The position numbers were made by a program, and so were the translations under genes. Below the pieces are notes generated by a model, which made no database searches, had not been told where the DNA came from, and saw only the letters and a list, made by a program, of their open reading frames with translations. Shown piece after piece: positions 36,446-47,176 of a stretch of 64,000 nucleotides of DNA; position 1 is the first letter of the stretch; the number at the start of each line of letters is the position of its first letter. This DNA is from Thermomonas sp. (lineage in GTDB: Bacteria > Pseudomonadota > Gammaproteobacteria > Xanthomonadales > Xanthomonadaceae): the NCBI GenBank assembly GCA_016720345.1, contig JADKKV010000005.1:558001-622000 (forward strand), given 5' to 3'.

Positions 36446-37573
36446 TCAGCGATGGACCGCGCGCCTTGCGCCCAGCGCCATCACCACGCCGAAGCTGGCC
36501 AGCAGGATGATCGACGAGGTGCCGCCGCGGCTGAGCAGGGGCATCGGCACCCCGACCACCGGCAGCAGGCCGGAGACCATCGCGCCGTTGACCAGCACGT
36601 AGGCGAACAGCGACAGCCCCAGCGCGCCGGCCAGCAGCCGCGAGTAGCCATCGCGCGATTCCTTCGCGATCCACAGGCAGCGCCCGACCACCGCCAGGTA
36701 CAGCGCCAGCACCAGCGCCACCCCCAGCCAGCCGAATTCCTCGCTGAGCACGGAGAACACGAAGTCGGTGGTGTGTTCCGGCAGGTAGTCCAGGTGCGAC
36801 TGGGTGCCTTCGGTCCAGCCCTTGCCGGTCAGGCCGCCGCCACCGATCGCGATCTTGCTTTGCAGGATGTTCCAGCCGGCGCCCATCGGGTCGTTCTCGG
36901 GATCGCGGAAGGTCAGGATGCGGTCCTGCTGGTACGGGCGCAGGAACGAGAACCACGCGATCGGCGCGAACATCGCAAGCGAGAAACCGCTGATCCCGAC
37001 GGTGCCGGCGACCGCGAACCACCACCACGACAACCCGGCCAGGAACAGCACGAACACGCCGCTGCCCAGCACCAGCACCGCCGTGCCCAGGTCCTTCTGC
37101 AGCAGGATCAGGCCCACCGGCAGGGCGATGATCAGCAACGCCATCGGCAGCACCGACAGCGCCGGCGGCAGCCGGTTCCGGTCCAGGTGCCAGGCCAGCA
37201 TCATCGGCAGGGTCAGCTTGGCCAGCTCCGAGGGCTGGAAATTGAACACGCCGAGGTTGATCCAGTGGTTGCCGTACTTGCCGCTGCCGACGAACAGCAC
37301 CAGCACCAGCGGCAGCAGCGAGGCCACGTAGATCGGCGGGGTGAGCTGCTTGAGCACGTGCGCGGGGATCCGCGAAACCAGCCACAACATGCCCAGGCCA
37401 ATCCCGAAATAGGTGCCCTGGGTGGCCAGCATGCGGCTGGATTCGTTGCTCGCGCTGTACAGGGTGGCCAGGCCGATCCCCATCAGCGCCAGCAGCGCGG
37501 CCAGCAGCGGCAGGTCGATGCTGCGCAGCAGGCGCAGCAGCAGGTCGGCGAGGTAGCGCAGGATGATGTTCAT
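36446..37573 (-). CDS. rodA: SEDS peptidoglycan glycosyltransferase RodA
   Basis: 375 aa with ten predicted TM segments. SEDS motifs: GNHWINLGVFNFQPSELAKL, RPYQQDRILTFRDPENDPMGAGWNILQSKIAIGGGG (catalytic loop with the essential Asp) and the C-terminal GVPMPLLSRGGTSSI. RodA polymerises glycan for elongation together with PBP2 and MreBCD. The ATG overlaps the mrdA stop by 4 nt (ATGA), consistent with balanced RodA-PBP2 production. Confidence 0.97.
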   Translation of the reverse strand: MNIILRYLADLLLRLLRSIDLPLLAALLALMGIGLATLYSASNESSRMLATQGTYFGIGLGMLWLVSRIPAHVLKQLTPPIYVASLLPLVLVLFVGSGKYGNHWINLGVFNFQPSELAKLTLPMMLAWHLDRNRLPPALSVLPMALLIIALPVGLILLQKDLGTAVLVLGSGVFVLFLAGLSWWWFAVAGTVGISGFSLAMFAPIAWFSFLRPYQQDRILTFRDPENDPMGAGWNILQSKIAIGGGGLTGKGWTEGTQSHLDYLPEHTTDFVFSVLSEEFGWLGVALVLALYLAVVGRCLWIAKESRDGYSRLLAGALGLSLFAYVLVNGAMVSGLLPVVGVPMPLLSRGGTSSIILLASFGVVMALGARRAVHR

Positions 37574-39519
37574 CGCGCCGGTTCCGTTGCCACGGGGGGC
37601 ACCGCCTGCGGATCCGCGTCCGCGCTGGCGGCGACCGCCGGATCGCCGGCGGCGGCTTGCGCAGGCGCGGGCACCGGCATCTTGCCCAGCAGCCACGCAT
37701 CCAGCACCTTGCGCGCGACCGGTGCGGCACTGGACGCGCCATAGCCGCCGCCCTCGATCGCCACCGCGATCGCGATGGTCGGCGCATCCGCCGGCGCATA
37801 GGCGATGAACAGGCCACGGTGGCGCAGGTGCATCGGCAGCGAGCGCGGGTTGACCGCGGCGTTGCCGCGCCGGCTGACCACCTGCGCGGTGCCGGTCTTG
37901 CTGGCGATCAGGTAGGCCAGGCCGGGCCGGATGTTGGTGGCGGTGCCGGGACCGTGCACGGTGGCGATCATGCCCTCGCGCACCGCCTGCAGGTGCGCGG
38001 GGTTGTCGCTGATCCGGGTCGGCGGCACCAGCTCGACCTGCGTCCACTCGGCGGCGAACCCGGCGCGCATGTCCTTGACCAGGTGCGGCCGCCGCAGCCA
38101 GCCATCGGCCAGCGCCGCGGTGGCCTGCGCCATCTGCATCGGCGTCACCTTCCAGAAGCCCTGGCCGATGCCGGAGATCACCGTGTCGCCCGGATACCAG
38201 CGGCCCTGCGCGGGCGCGTTCTTCGCCTTCCACTCCGGCGAGGGCAGGATCCCGGCGATCTCGCCGGACAGGTCGACCCCGGTCGGCTTGCCGAACCCGT
38301 AGCGGTCCATGTACTCGTCGAAGCGGGCGATGCCCATGTCCAGCGCCAGCCGGTAGTAGTAGGTGTTGACCGATTCGTAGATCGACTTGCGCAGGTCGGT
38401 CCAGCCATGCCCGCCACGATGCGAGTCGCCATAGCCGCGGCGCTGGCCGCCGACATGGAACATGCCGGTCGACAGGGTCTTGTCCTCGGCCCTGCGCACC
38501 CCGCTGTCGAGGCCGGCAAGCGCGAGCAACGGCTTGATCGTGGACCCCGGCGCCACCCCGCCGAGCACCGCGCGGTTGAACTGCGGGCGCGAGGGATTGT
38601 CGTTGAGCGCCCTGTAATCGGCATGGCTGATGCCGTTGACGAACAGGTTGGTGTCGTAGGCCGGCAGGCTGACCATCGCCAGGATCTCGCCGCTGCGCGG
38701 ATCCACCGCCACCGCGGTGCCTTCCAGTTCGCCGAACGCGTCCACCATCGCGCGCTGCAGGTCGAGGTCGATCGACAGCCGCAGGTCGGTGCCCGGGGTC
38801 GCCGGCACGGTGTCCAGCGCGCGCACGGTGCGGCCGTCGACATTGGTCTCCAGCCGCCTGTAGCCGGGCTTGCCGCGCAGCTGCCCGTCGTAATAGCGCT
38901 CCAGCCCGGTCTTGCCGGTATGCGAGTACGCACTGCCGGCGGGACCGAGCGCGGCCTGGTCCTTCTCGTCGATGCGGCCGACGTAGCCGACCACGTGCGC
39001 GAACAGCGGTCCGTGCGGATACACCCGGCCGAGGTACGGCACCAGTTCCACGCCGGGATAGCGCCAGCGGTCGACCGCGAAGCGCGCGGCTTCCTCGTCG
39101 CTCAGTTTCAGCTTGACCGGCACCGGCTTGAACGGGCGGCTGGCGCGGTAATCGCGCAGGAAGCGCGCGCCCTGCTCGGCATCGATCGCAACCACGCGCT
39201 GCAGCTTCGCCAGCAACGCGGCGCCGTCGCCGGCGCGCTCCGGCACCGCGTCCAGCCGCCACGCGGACACGTTGTCGGCGAGGATCCGGCCCTTGCGGTC
39301 CAGGATCAGCCCGCGCGCCGGCACCACCGGCACCAGCCGCACCCGGTTGGCTTCGGAGCGCGTGGCGTATTCGGCGTGCTGCACCACCTGCAGGCGGAAA
39401 TACCAGGCCGCAAGCCCGCCCAGCGCGAGCAGCACGCCGAGGAAGCCGACCAGCGCGCGCCGGCGGAACAGCTCCGCTTCCAGGGCGTGGTTCTTCAGCT
39501 GGCGGCCACTGCGCAGCAT
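37570..39519 (-). CDS. mrdA: Penicillin-binding protein 2 (elongasome transpeptidase)
   Basis: 649 aa. One N-terminal TM (about 20-42), a PBP dimerisation/pedestal domain (about 60-235) and a transpeptidase domain with Ser326-Thr-Ile-Lys329, a Ser-x-Asn region and KTGTAQVVS near the C-terminus. It crosslinks peptidoglycan during elongation with RodA. Starts 3 nt after the mreD stop and overlaps rodA by 4 nt. The last 60 residues are Ala/Pro-rich and probably disordered. Confidence 0.97.
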   Translation of the reverse strand: MLRSGRQLKNHALEAELFRRRALVGFLGVLLALGGLAAWYFRLQVVQHAEYATRSEANRVRLVPVVPARGLILDRKGRILADNVSAWRLDAVPERAGDGAALLAKLQRVVAIDAEQGARFLRDYRASRPFKPVPVKLKLSDEEAARFAVDRWRYPGVELVPYLGRVYPHGPLFAHVVGYVGRIDEKDQAALGPAGSAYSHTGKTGLERYYDGQLRGKPGYRRLETNVDGRTVRALDTVPATPGTDLRLSIDLDLQRAMVDAFGELEGTAVAVDPRSGEILAMVSLPAYDTNLFVNGISHADYRALNDNPSRPQFNRAVLGGVAPGSTIKPLLALAGLDSGVRRAEDKTLSTGMFHVGGQRRGYGDSHRGGHGWTDLRKSIYESVNTYYYRLALDMGIARFDEYMDRYGFGKPTGVDLSGEIAGILPSPEWKAKNAPAQGRWYPGDTVISGIGQGFWKVTPMQMAQATAALADGWLRRPHLVKDMRAGFAAEWTQVELVPPTRISDNPAHLQAVREGMIATVHGPGTATNIRPGLAYLIASKTGTAQVVSRRGNAAVNPRSLPMHLRHRGLFIAYAPADAPTIAIAVAIEGGGYGASSAAPVARKVLDAWLLGKMPVPAPAQAAAGDPAVAASADADPQAVPPVATEPAR

Positions 39520-39522
39520 GGC

Positions 39523-40002
39523 TCAGGTTCGCCGGCGCAGGCGCAGCGCGTCCAGCGCGAAATGCAGCGGCGCCCACAGCAGCATGCCCAGCAACGGCGC
39601 CCACCAGAACGTCCACGGATGCTGCGGCGCGCCCAGCACCACGTGGATGACGGCACTGACCACGCGGTCGTTGACCAGCAGCCCGCCGATCGCCAGCGCC
39701 TGCTGCGACAGCGGGAAGAACCGCAGGCGGGCGCGGAAGCGGTCGAGGATGAAGGCGAAGATCGCCAGCCGCATCGCCTGCTCGCCCAGCAGCCCGCCGA
39801 ACGCCAGGTCGGCGACCACGCCGAGCAGGAACGCCACGCCAAGGCCGACCTTCTCCGGTTCCTCCAGCACCCAGTACGCCAGCACCAGCGCCAGCCAGTA
39901 GGGCCGCACCGGTTGCAGCAGGGCCGGCAACGGCACCAGCCCCAGCAGCAGGGCCAGCAGCAGGCTGACCGGCAACACCCAGGCATTGCGTGGCCGGCTC
40001 AT
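39523..40002 (-). CDS. mreD: Rod-shape protein MreD
   Basis: 159 aa with five to six TM segments: WVLPVSLLLALLLGLVPLP, WLALVLAYWVLE, GVAFLLGVVADLAFGGLLGEQAM (conserved Asp), and ALHFALDALRLRR at the end. Part of the MreBCD scaffold for the elongasome. The ATG overlaps the mreC stop by 4 nt. Confidence 0.94.
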   Translation of the reverse strand: MSRPRNAWVLPVSLLLALLLGLVPLPALLQPVRPYWLALVLAYWVLEEPEKVGLGVAFLLGVVADLAFGGLLGEQAMRLAIFAFILDRFRARLRFFPLSQQALAIGGLLVNDRVVSAVIHVVLGAPQHPWTFWWAPLLGMLLWAPLHFALDALRLRRRT

Positions 40003-41009
40003 CGTGCCGGTCCTGTGGTTGCGGGCGGCGGCGGCGGCGGCGGGAGCGGCGCGGTTGCTGATGCAGGGGGGGCAGATGCAGATGCAGGTGCAGGTGCAGA
40101 TGCAGATGCAGGTGAGGGTGCGGGTACGGATGCGGGCGCCACTGCGGTTGCCACCGGCACCTGCGCGGCGACCGGCTTGTAGCCGCGCAGCAGCAGCACG
40201 TCGCGGCCACGATCGAGCTGCGCGGCCGGCCTGACCTGGCCCTCGAGGAAGGCGCGGCTGTCGTCCGCGCGCAGCACGCCGACGGTGCCGATGGTGAAGC
40301 CGGGCGGGAAGCGCCCGCCCATGCCGGAACTGAGCAGGACGTCGCCGGTACGCACATCGGCGGACAGCGGGATGTCGGCCGCGCGCAGGGCATCGGTGCG
40401 GCCGCCGCCGTAGACGATCAGGCGCACGCCGCTGCGCGCCACCACCGCCGGCACCGCATGGTCGGGGTCGGTGACCAGCAGCACGGTGGCGGTGGTCGGG
40501 GTGGTGGCGATCACCTGCCCCATCAGGCCGCCGGCATCGATCACCGCCTGGCCGATGCGCACGCCGGCGCGGCTGCCGGCATCCAGCACCAGCCGCTGGC
40601 GGGTGGGATCCAGGTCGACGTCGAGGATCGCCGCCAGCTGCACGTCCAGGCGGCCGCGTTCGGCGCTGGCAAGCAGCCCGCGCAGGCGCGCGTTCTCCGC
40701 CGCCGCCGCCTGCAGCCGCGCATTGCGCGCACCCGACACCAGCAGCGCATTGCGCAGCAAGGTGTTGTCGCGCATCAGCTGGCTGCGGCTGACCGCGTCC
40801 TCGCGCAGGGCGGTACCCGCGCGCGACGGCAGCGCGGCCAGCCACCACAGCGGCTGCACCGCGACCTCCGCCTGCGCGCGCGCCGCGCGCAACCAGCCGC
40901 CGCGATGGTCGAGCACCATCAGCACCACCGCCAGCACCAGGTAGACCAGCAGGCGCAGGACGCCGGCGACATCGCCGGGGCGGGCTGCGGGGGGTCCGGC
41001 GTAGGGCGG
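39999..41009 (-). CDS. mreC: Rod-shape-determining protein MreC, with repeat-encoded C-terminal tail
   Basis: About 336 aa from a GTG at 41009. One N-terminal TM (LLVYLVLAVVLMVLDHRG), a coiled coil (about 60-105) and the beta-domain core (LDAGSRAGVRIGQAVIDAGGLMGQVI, SSGMGGRFPPGFTIGTVGVL). It links cytosolic MreB to PBP2 and RodA. The last 45-50 residues are alternating Ala-Ser/Ala-Pro plus eight Pro, encoded by a hexanucleotide repeat and a GGC run. The start is uncertain: the mreB stop is only 13 nt upstream, no SD is visible, and the GTG begins the VPPYAGPP stretch that leads into the TM segment. Confidence 0.9.
   Translation of the reverse strand, partial: PPYAGPPAARPGDVAGVLRLLVYLVLAVVLMVLDHRGGWLRAARAQAEVAVQPLWWLAALPSRAGTALREDAVSRSQLMRDNTLLRNALLVSGARNARLQAAAAENARLRGLLASAERGRLDVQLAAILDVDLDPTRQRLVLDAGSRAGVRIGQAVIDAGGLMGQVIATTPTTATVLLVTDPDHAVPAVVARSGVRLIVYGGGRTDALRAADIPLSADVRTGDVLLSSGMGGRFPPGFTIGTVGVLRADDSRAFLEGQVRPAAQLDRGRDVLLLRGYKPVAAQVPVATAVAPASVPAPSPASASAPAPASASAPPASATAPLPPPPPPPATTGPAR
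40072..40137. repeat. Hexanucleotide tandem repeat inside mreC
   Basis: Eleven consecutive 6-nt units. The first seven are all GCAGAT or GCAGGT; the last four are diverged (GAGGGT, GCGGGT, ACGGAT, GCGGGC). In frame, they encode Ala-Ser/Ala-Pro dipeptides on minus. A GGC-type triplet run (about 40023-40043) encoding Pro lies next to it. Confidence 0.92.
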
Positions 41010-41022
41010 CACGTGGGGGAAC

Positions 41023-42144
<1,122 letters not shown>

Positions 42145-42279
42145 CTAGCAACCGCCCCCAGCGGCGGCAAGGAGAATCGGGGCCGGAATCGCGCTGGCAA
42201 CCGCGCCGGCGCTGGCCGGCGGGCGGCGCTGCGGCTACCCTGTGCGACCCTGCGCCCGACCACCTGCGAGACCCGACCG

Positions 42280-43215
42280 ATGGCAGCCCTGATCTGCGGT
42301 TCCCTGGCCTACGACACCATCATGGTGTTCCCCGACCAGTTCAAGAACCACATCCTGCCGGACAAGGTGCACATCCTGAACGTGTCCTTCCTGGTCCCGC
42401 GGATGCGCCGCGAGTTCGGCGGCTGCGCCGGCAACATCGCCTACAACCTCAAGCTGCTGGGCGGCGACCCGATCCCGATGGCCACCGTCGGCGCCGATTT
42501 CGGCCCGTACCGCGCCTGGTTCGAGGAACAGGGCATCAACCTGGGCCAGGTCAAGGAGATCGACGAGCTGTTCACCCCGCAGGCGTTCATCACCACCGAC
42601 CACGACAACAACCAGATCACCGCCTTCCACCCGGGCGCGATGATGCGCAGCTACGAGAACCACGTGCGCGACGTGCCGGACGTGAGCATCGGCATCGTCA
42701 GCCCGGACGGCCGCGAAGGCATGCTGCAGAACGCCGCCGAGTTCGCCGAGCTGGGCATTCCCTTCATCTTCGACCCCGGCCAGGCGATGCCGCTGTTCAA
42801 CGGCGCCGAACTGCGCGCGTTCATCGAGCAGGCGCAGTACGTCACCGTCAACGACTACGAATCCAACCTGCTGGCCGAACGCACCGGCTGGAGCGAGCAG
42901 GAGATCGCCGCCAAGGTGAAGGCCTACATCACCACCCGCGGCCCGCAGGGTGCGCAGATCCACGCCGACGGCAAGACCTACGACATCCCGCCCGCGCACG
43001 AACGCCGGGTCACCGATCCCACCGGCTGCGGCGACGCGTTCCGCGCCGGCCTGATCTTCGGCATCGAGAAAGGCTACGACTGGATGACCATCGGCCGCAT
43101 GGGCAACCTGATGGGCGCGCTCAAGGTCGAACACCCCGGCACCCAGAACCAGCGCTTCGACTACGCCGAATTCAGCGAGCAGTTCCGCCAGCAGTTCGGG
43201 TACGCGCTGGGCTGA
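42280..43215 (+). CDS. PfkB-family carbohydrate/adenosine kinase
   Basis: 311 aa. Ribokinase fold: ALICGSLAYDTIMVFPDQF at the start, FGGCAGNIAYNLKLLGGDP (PfkB signature 1 region) and RRVTDPTGCGDAFRAGLIFG (signature 2 with the catalytic Asp and anion hole). The GCAGNIAYNL variant is common in enzymes annotated as adenosine kinases; that substrate is inferred. Divergent from mreB. Confidence 0.9.
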   Translation: MAALICGSLAYDTIMVFPDQFKNHILPDKVHILNVSFLVPRMRREFGGCAGNIAYNLKLLGGDPIPMATVGADFGPYRAWFEEQGINLGQVKEIDELFTPQAFITTDHDNNQITAFHPGAMMRSYENHVRDVPDVSIGIVSPDGREGMLQNAAEFAELGIPFIFDPGQAMPLFNGAELRAFIEQAQYVTVNDYESNLLAERTGWSEQEIAAKVKAYITTRGPQGAQIHADGKTYDIPPAHERRVTDPTGCGDAFRAGLIFGIEKGYDWMTIGRMGNLMGALKVEHPGTQNQRFDYAEFSEQFRQQFGYALG

Positions 43216-43228
43216 CGCCCCGGCGCGG

Positions 43229-43957
43229 CTAGTTCCACTTCGCCAGCTTCATTGCATCCAGCCCGCCGACCTCGAATTCGGCGGTCTTCCTGCCCACGTG
43301 CTTGGTCGGGAATTCGATCGACAGCTGCTTGCCGGCCTTGGCGAGTTTCCACAGCGCCTTGTGGTCGTCGATGAACATCGCGATCGCCTCGTCGGTGTTC
43401 GGCCGCGAACCGGGCAAGGCATGCGTCTTGCCGTCGGCGATGACCTTCAGCCGGCAGCCCGAGTAGCAGTCGAAGTCGCCGGCCTCCAGCACCAGGTAGG
43501 CGCTGCGGCCCCACTCCGGATGGTCGCGGAAGATCAGCCGCACCGGGTTGGCACCGCTGCCGTCGGTGTCGACCGGCTCCTGCGAGAAGATCGCGGCCGA
43601 CAGCTGGTGGCCATCCTTGCCGACGGGTTCATCGCCATACGCCCACAGCGCGGCCAGCCGCTTCTCCTGCTGCGCGGCCTCGGCCTTGGCCTTGATTTCG
43701 TCCAGCGCCGGCTTGACCCGCGCGGCGGCGGCGCTGGCGGGATGCTCGATCTGCAGGATCTCGCCGTGGGCCTTGGCCAGCTGCCAGTTCTGCGCGGCCA
43801 CCGCGTCGTCGAACTGCTTCGCCATGCCTTCGGCCACCTGCTCCCTGGCCGCCGCCTGCGCGGCCGCGGCCTGCGCCGCGGCCTGCGGGTCGTCGCCCTT
43901 GCAGGCGCCCAGCAGCAGTGCCGCGACGAGGGCGGTGGCGAGCGATGCGGTCTTCAT
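43229..43957 (-). CDS. Lipoprotein of unknown function
   Basis: 242 aa. Lipobox LLGAC (Cys19) with a following Lys-Gly-Asp, then an Ala/Gln-rich coiled coil (about 24-110) and a C-terminal globular domain with two close Cys (DFDCYSGCRLKV) and the pattern PVRLIFRDHPEWGRSAYLVLEAGDF. No family recognised. The ATG at 43957 directly begins the signal sequence. Same strand as the alpha/beta hydrolase, 19 nt upstream, so probably co-transcribed. Confidence 0.75.
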   Translation of the reverse strand: MKTASLATALVAALLLGACKGDDPQAAAQAAAAQAAAREQVAEGMAKQFDDAVAAQNWQLAKAHGEILQIEHPASAAAARVKPALDEIKAKAEAAQQEKRLAALWAYGDEPVGKDGHQLSAAIFSQEPVDTDGSGANPVRLIFRDHPEWGRSAYLVLEAGDFDCYSGCRLKVIADGKTHALPGSRPNTDEAIAMFIDDHKALWKLAKAGKQLSIEFPTKHVGRKTAEFEVGGLDAMKLAKWN

Positions 43958-43976
43958 CCTGGGATTCCTGTGCGGC

Positions 43977-44963
43977 TCATTCGGCGTCGCCCGCATTCTC
44001 GCCATTTTCCAGCAGCGCGACCACGGCATCGGCCACTTCGCGCGGGCGCTCCATCAGCGACATGTGCCCGCAGCCTTCCAGCAGCACCTTGCGCGCCTGC
44101 GGGATGCGCTGCGCGTACAGGTCCAGGGCACTGGCATCGATCACCGCGTCCTGCCGGCACCACAGCAGCAGCGCGGTCTGGCGGATGCGCGCGGCCTCTT
44201 CGCCCGGCAGCAACGACTCGCTGCTGCGGCCGATCCGGTCCAGCACGCCCTGCTCGAATGCGGCATCCGCGCGGCGCTTGCGGATCAGCCCGGTGGTCGC
44301 CGGCCACGGCAGCCATGGCTTGGCGTTGGCGTCATGGAAGACGATGTCGATGTAGCGCCGCAGCGAGGCCTCATCGTCCACCGCGAACGGATTCCCGCCG
44401 GCCAGCACGTCCAGCCCGAACGGGTTCTCGCGGAAGCGTACGCCAGCCGCATCCAGCAAGCCGACTTGCGCGATCTCCCGCGGATACCGCGCGGCGGCGA
44501 GCGCGGCGATGCCGCCGCCCATCGAATGTCCCAGCAGCAGCACCGGCCGGCCGGGTGAGGTCGCGCGGATGAAGGCCGCCACGTTCGCCGCCTGCTCCGG
44601 GAAGCCGTACACCGCGCCGGGCTTGCGTTCGGACTCGCCCCAGCCCGGCAGGTCCGGGATCAGCAGGCGATAGCGCCCGTCGAGTTCGCGCGCCAGCGGA
44701 TACCAGTTCTCCTTGCTGCCGGTGTAGCCGTGCAGCATCACGATGGTGGGCGCATCCCCGCCACCGGCCTCGCGCTGCGCGTACACCCAGCGATGCCCGG
44801 CCGCCTCGACGGTGCCGCGCGACAGCCCGGCGACGATCCGCTGGCGCACGAATTCGCCGCGCACCAGCAGGAACGGATCGCGCCACAACACGGCCGTGGC
44901 GGTGGCCACGACCGCCAGCAGCAGCAAGCCGATCCCGCGCCGCCGCAGCGATGCCCGCGCCAT
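43977..44963 (-). CDS. Alpha/beta hydrolase with N-terminal membrane anchor
   Basis: 328 aa. An N-terminal hydrophobic segment (about 9-27) after an Arg cluster suggests a membrane anchor or signal. Alpha/beta hydrolase core: MLHGYTGSKENW (oxyanion hole region), LIPDLPGWGES, nucleophile elbow GHSMGGG (Ser), the Asp in LWCRQDAVID, and the catalytic His in GCGHMSLMERP. Lid region about 185-260. Resembles lipase/esterase or epoxide-hydrolase-type enzymes. Substrate unknown. Lies 6 nt downstream of the M1 peptidase gene. Confidence 0.85.
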   Translation of the reverse strand: MARASLRRRGIGLLLLAVVATATAVLWRDPFLLVRGEFVRQRIVAGLSRGTVEAAGHRWVYAQREAGGGDAPTIVMLHGYTGSKENWYPLARELDGRYRLLIPDLPGWGESERKPGAVYGFPEQAANVAAFIRATSPGRPVLLLGHSMGGGIAALAAARYPREIAQVGLLDAAGVRFRENPFGLDVLAGGNPFAVDDEASLRRYIDIVFHDANAKPWLPWPATTGLIRKRRADAAFEQGVLDRIGRSSESLLPGEEAARIRQTALLLWCRQDAVIDASALDLYAQRIPQARKVLLEGCGHMSLMERPREVADAVVALLENGENAGDAE

Positions 44964-44969
44964 CGGCGC

Positions 44970-47015
44970 TTACTGGGTTTCGGCGGGCGGCGGCACCGGG
45001 TCGGACGGATGCAGGGTTTCCGGCACCTGCATGGTCTGTCCGGCAGCAGCGGGGCGGGCCGGCGCGGCCGTGGCCGGCAGGCTGTCGGCCTTCGCGGTGG
45101 CGGCGTCGATCACCGCCTGCACCGAGCCGGTGGTGATCGGGTGGTAACCCGGCTTCGCCTTCGCGAACACCTGCCGGGCGAAGGCCAGGCCGTCCTGGGT
45201 TTCGGCCAGTGCCTTGTAGGTCGGCATGATCAGCTTGCGACGGCCAACCCGCTCCAGGAACTTGCCCATCTCCGCGCGCGCCTCGGCGTAGCCGCTGCGC
45301 TCGGCCAGCGGATACCAGCGCTGGGCGATCTCGCCGTTCGGGGTGCCGGTCAGCATGTAGGACGCGTCCAGCTGCCGCAGCTGCTCCGGCTTCAGCGCAT
45401 CCGGCATGCCCTCCAGGAAGCGCACCCATTCCTGGGTGCTCCAGGCATCGGTGATGCTCTTGTCCGCCAGCATGCCGCTGCCGGTCCACGCGATCCGCGC
45501 GGCATCCACGGTGCTGAAACGGCGCGACTCCACCTTCGGCGCATTCGCCGGGATGCCGGGCTCGTACACCCATTCGATGACCTCGGCTTCGGTCACCTTG
45601 CCCGGGTTCTTCGCCAGCAGGTTCTGCTTGAGGTCCTCCACCAGCCGGGTGGTGGTCATGCCCTGGAACGCATGGCGGTCGAAGTAGCCCTTCAGCCACC
45701 CATCGAACACCTCGCGGCCGAAGCGGTTCTCCAGGAACGACAGGAACCACGCGCCCTTCTGGTACACGGTGGCACTGGAGGAATTGTCGGGATCGGCGAG
45801 GTCGCCCGGCTTCAGCGCGAGGCGCTGCAGCTTCGGTTCCAGGGTCTTGTATTCCTCGATCACCTCGGCGCGGCCGATCGCGGTTTCCATGTCGGCCTGT
45901 TCCTTGCCGAACAGGGCCTCCACCAGGCGGTTCTCCACGTAGCTGGTGAAGCCTTCGTTGAGCCACGCGTCCTTGTCGGTGGCGAAGGTGACCAGGTTGC
46001 CCGACCAGCTGTGCGCAAGCTCGTGCGCGACCAGCGACACCAGCGACTTGTCGCCGACGATCACGGTGGGGGTGGCGAAGGTCAGGCGCGGGTTTTCCAT
46101 GCCGCCGTACGGGAAGCTCGGCGGCAGCACCAGCAGGTCATAGCGGCCCCAGCGGTACGGGCCGTACATCTGCTCGGCGGTTTCGATCATCTTCTCGGTA
46201 TCGATGAACTCGGCCACCGCCTTGTCCACCATCGACGGCTCCGCCCACACGCCGCTGCGCTCGCCGATCTTCTTGAACACCAGGTCGCCGGCGGCGATCG
46301 CCAGCAGGTAGGACGGGATCTTCTGCGGCATCTTGAAGCTGTAGTCGCCGTCGCGCGCGGCGGCCGGGTCGTTGTCGGCGCTCATCAGCACCATCGCGTC
46401 CGCCGGCGCCTTGACGTTGGCGCTGTAGGTGAAACGGATGATCGGGGTGTCCTGCAGCGGCACCCACGAACGCGCGTGGATCTGCTGCGACTGGCTGAAC
46501 ATGAAGGGCGTCTTCTTGCCCTCGGTCATCGACGGCTCCAGCCACTGCAGGCCGGAGGCCTCGGGCGAGGTCGAATAGGTCACCCGCACCTGGGTGGGAT
46601 GCTCCGGTGCCTCGATCGTCAGCTTGCTGCCCAGGATCGGATCCTCGTCGGCCAGCGCGAACTTCAGTTCGCTCCACTGGCCTTCGGCGCTCAGCCCCTC
46701 GGCCTTGCGGATGCTGATGTCGCGGGTATCCAGCACCAGCTGGGCGGCGTCCTTGTCCAGCCACGCCAGGCTGTAGGTCGCGGTGCCAGTCAGCGTCTTG
46801 GTGCCAAAGTCCACCGCCAGGTCCAGCGCCAGGTCGGTGGTGCGCACCTTGTCCGGCTCCGCGTAGGAATGTTCATCGGTGATCGTCTCGGCCACCGCCG
46901 CGGGCTGCGCGGCCGGCGTCGCCGACGAAGGTTCCGGGCCTGGGCTGCGCGCGCAACCGGTGGCGACGAGTCCAAGGGCGGCGGCGATCGAGGCGGACAG
47001 CAGCAACTGGCGCAT
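44970..47015 (-). CDS. M1-family aminopeptidase lipoprotein (LTA4 hydrolase-like)
   Basis: 681 aa. Lipobox VATGC (Cys about 21). M1 domains: N-terminal beta saddle (about 45-245), catalytic domain with GGMEN (N-terminal amine recognition) and the zinc motif HELAHSW...NEGF (His, His, Glu with catalytic Glu), then a C-terminal helical Leuk-A4-hydro-C domain (about 475-620) and a Pro/Ala-rich tail. It removes N-terminal residues from peptides, probably in the periplasm. ATG at 47015 directly precedes the lipoprotein signal. Confidence 0.93.
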   Translation of the reverse strand: MRQLLLSASIAAALGLVATGCARSPGPEPSSATPAAQPAAVAETITDEHSYAEPDKVRTTDLALDLAVDFGTKTLTGTATYSLAWLDKDAAQLVLDTRDISIRKAEGLSAEGQWSELKFALADEDPILGSKLTIEAPEHPTQVRVTYSTSPEASGLQWLEPSMTEGKKTPFMFSQSQQIHARSWVPLQDTPIIRFTYSANVKAPADAMVLMSADNDPAAARDGDYSFKMPQKIPSYLLAIAAGDLVFKKIGERSGVWAEPSMVDKAVAEFIDTEKMIETAEQMYGPYRWGRYDLLVLPPSFPYGGMENPRLTFATPTVIVGDKSLVSLVAHELAHSWSGNLVTFATDKDAWLNEGFTSYVENRLVEALFGKEQADMETAIGRAEVIEEYKTLEPKLQRLALKPGDLADPDNSSSATVYQKGAWFLSFLENRFGREVFDGWLKGYFDRHAFQGMTTTRLVEDLKQNLLAKNPGKVTEAEVIEWVYEPGIPANAPKVESRRFSTVDAARIAWTGSGMLADKSITDAWSTQEWVRFLEGMPDALKPEQLRQLDASYMLTGTPNGEIAQRWYPLAERSGYAEARAEMGKFLERVGRRKLIMPTYKALAETQDGLAFARQVFAKAKPGYHPITTGSVQAVIDAATAKADSLPATAAPARPAAAGQTMQVPETLHPSDPVPPPAETQ

Positions 47016-47176
47016 GGGCACGAACCTGCAGGCGGAAAACGCCAAGTCTAGCGCCGTGGCCGACAACACGCCGCATGCGCCCGTGCATGACCTTGGTCAA
47101 CCCCACTTGCAGCACTGCAACCTTTTTTCGCGAACGCGCATCGTTTACGAAACCCTCGCTTCCAACGACCCCACGC

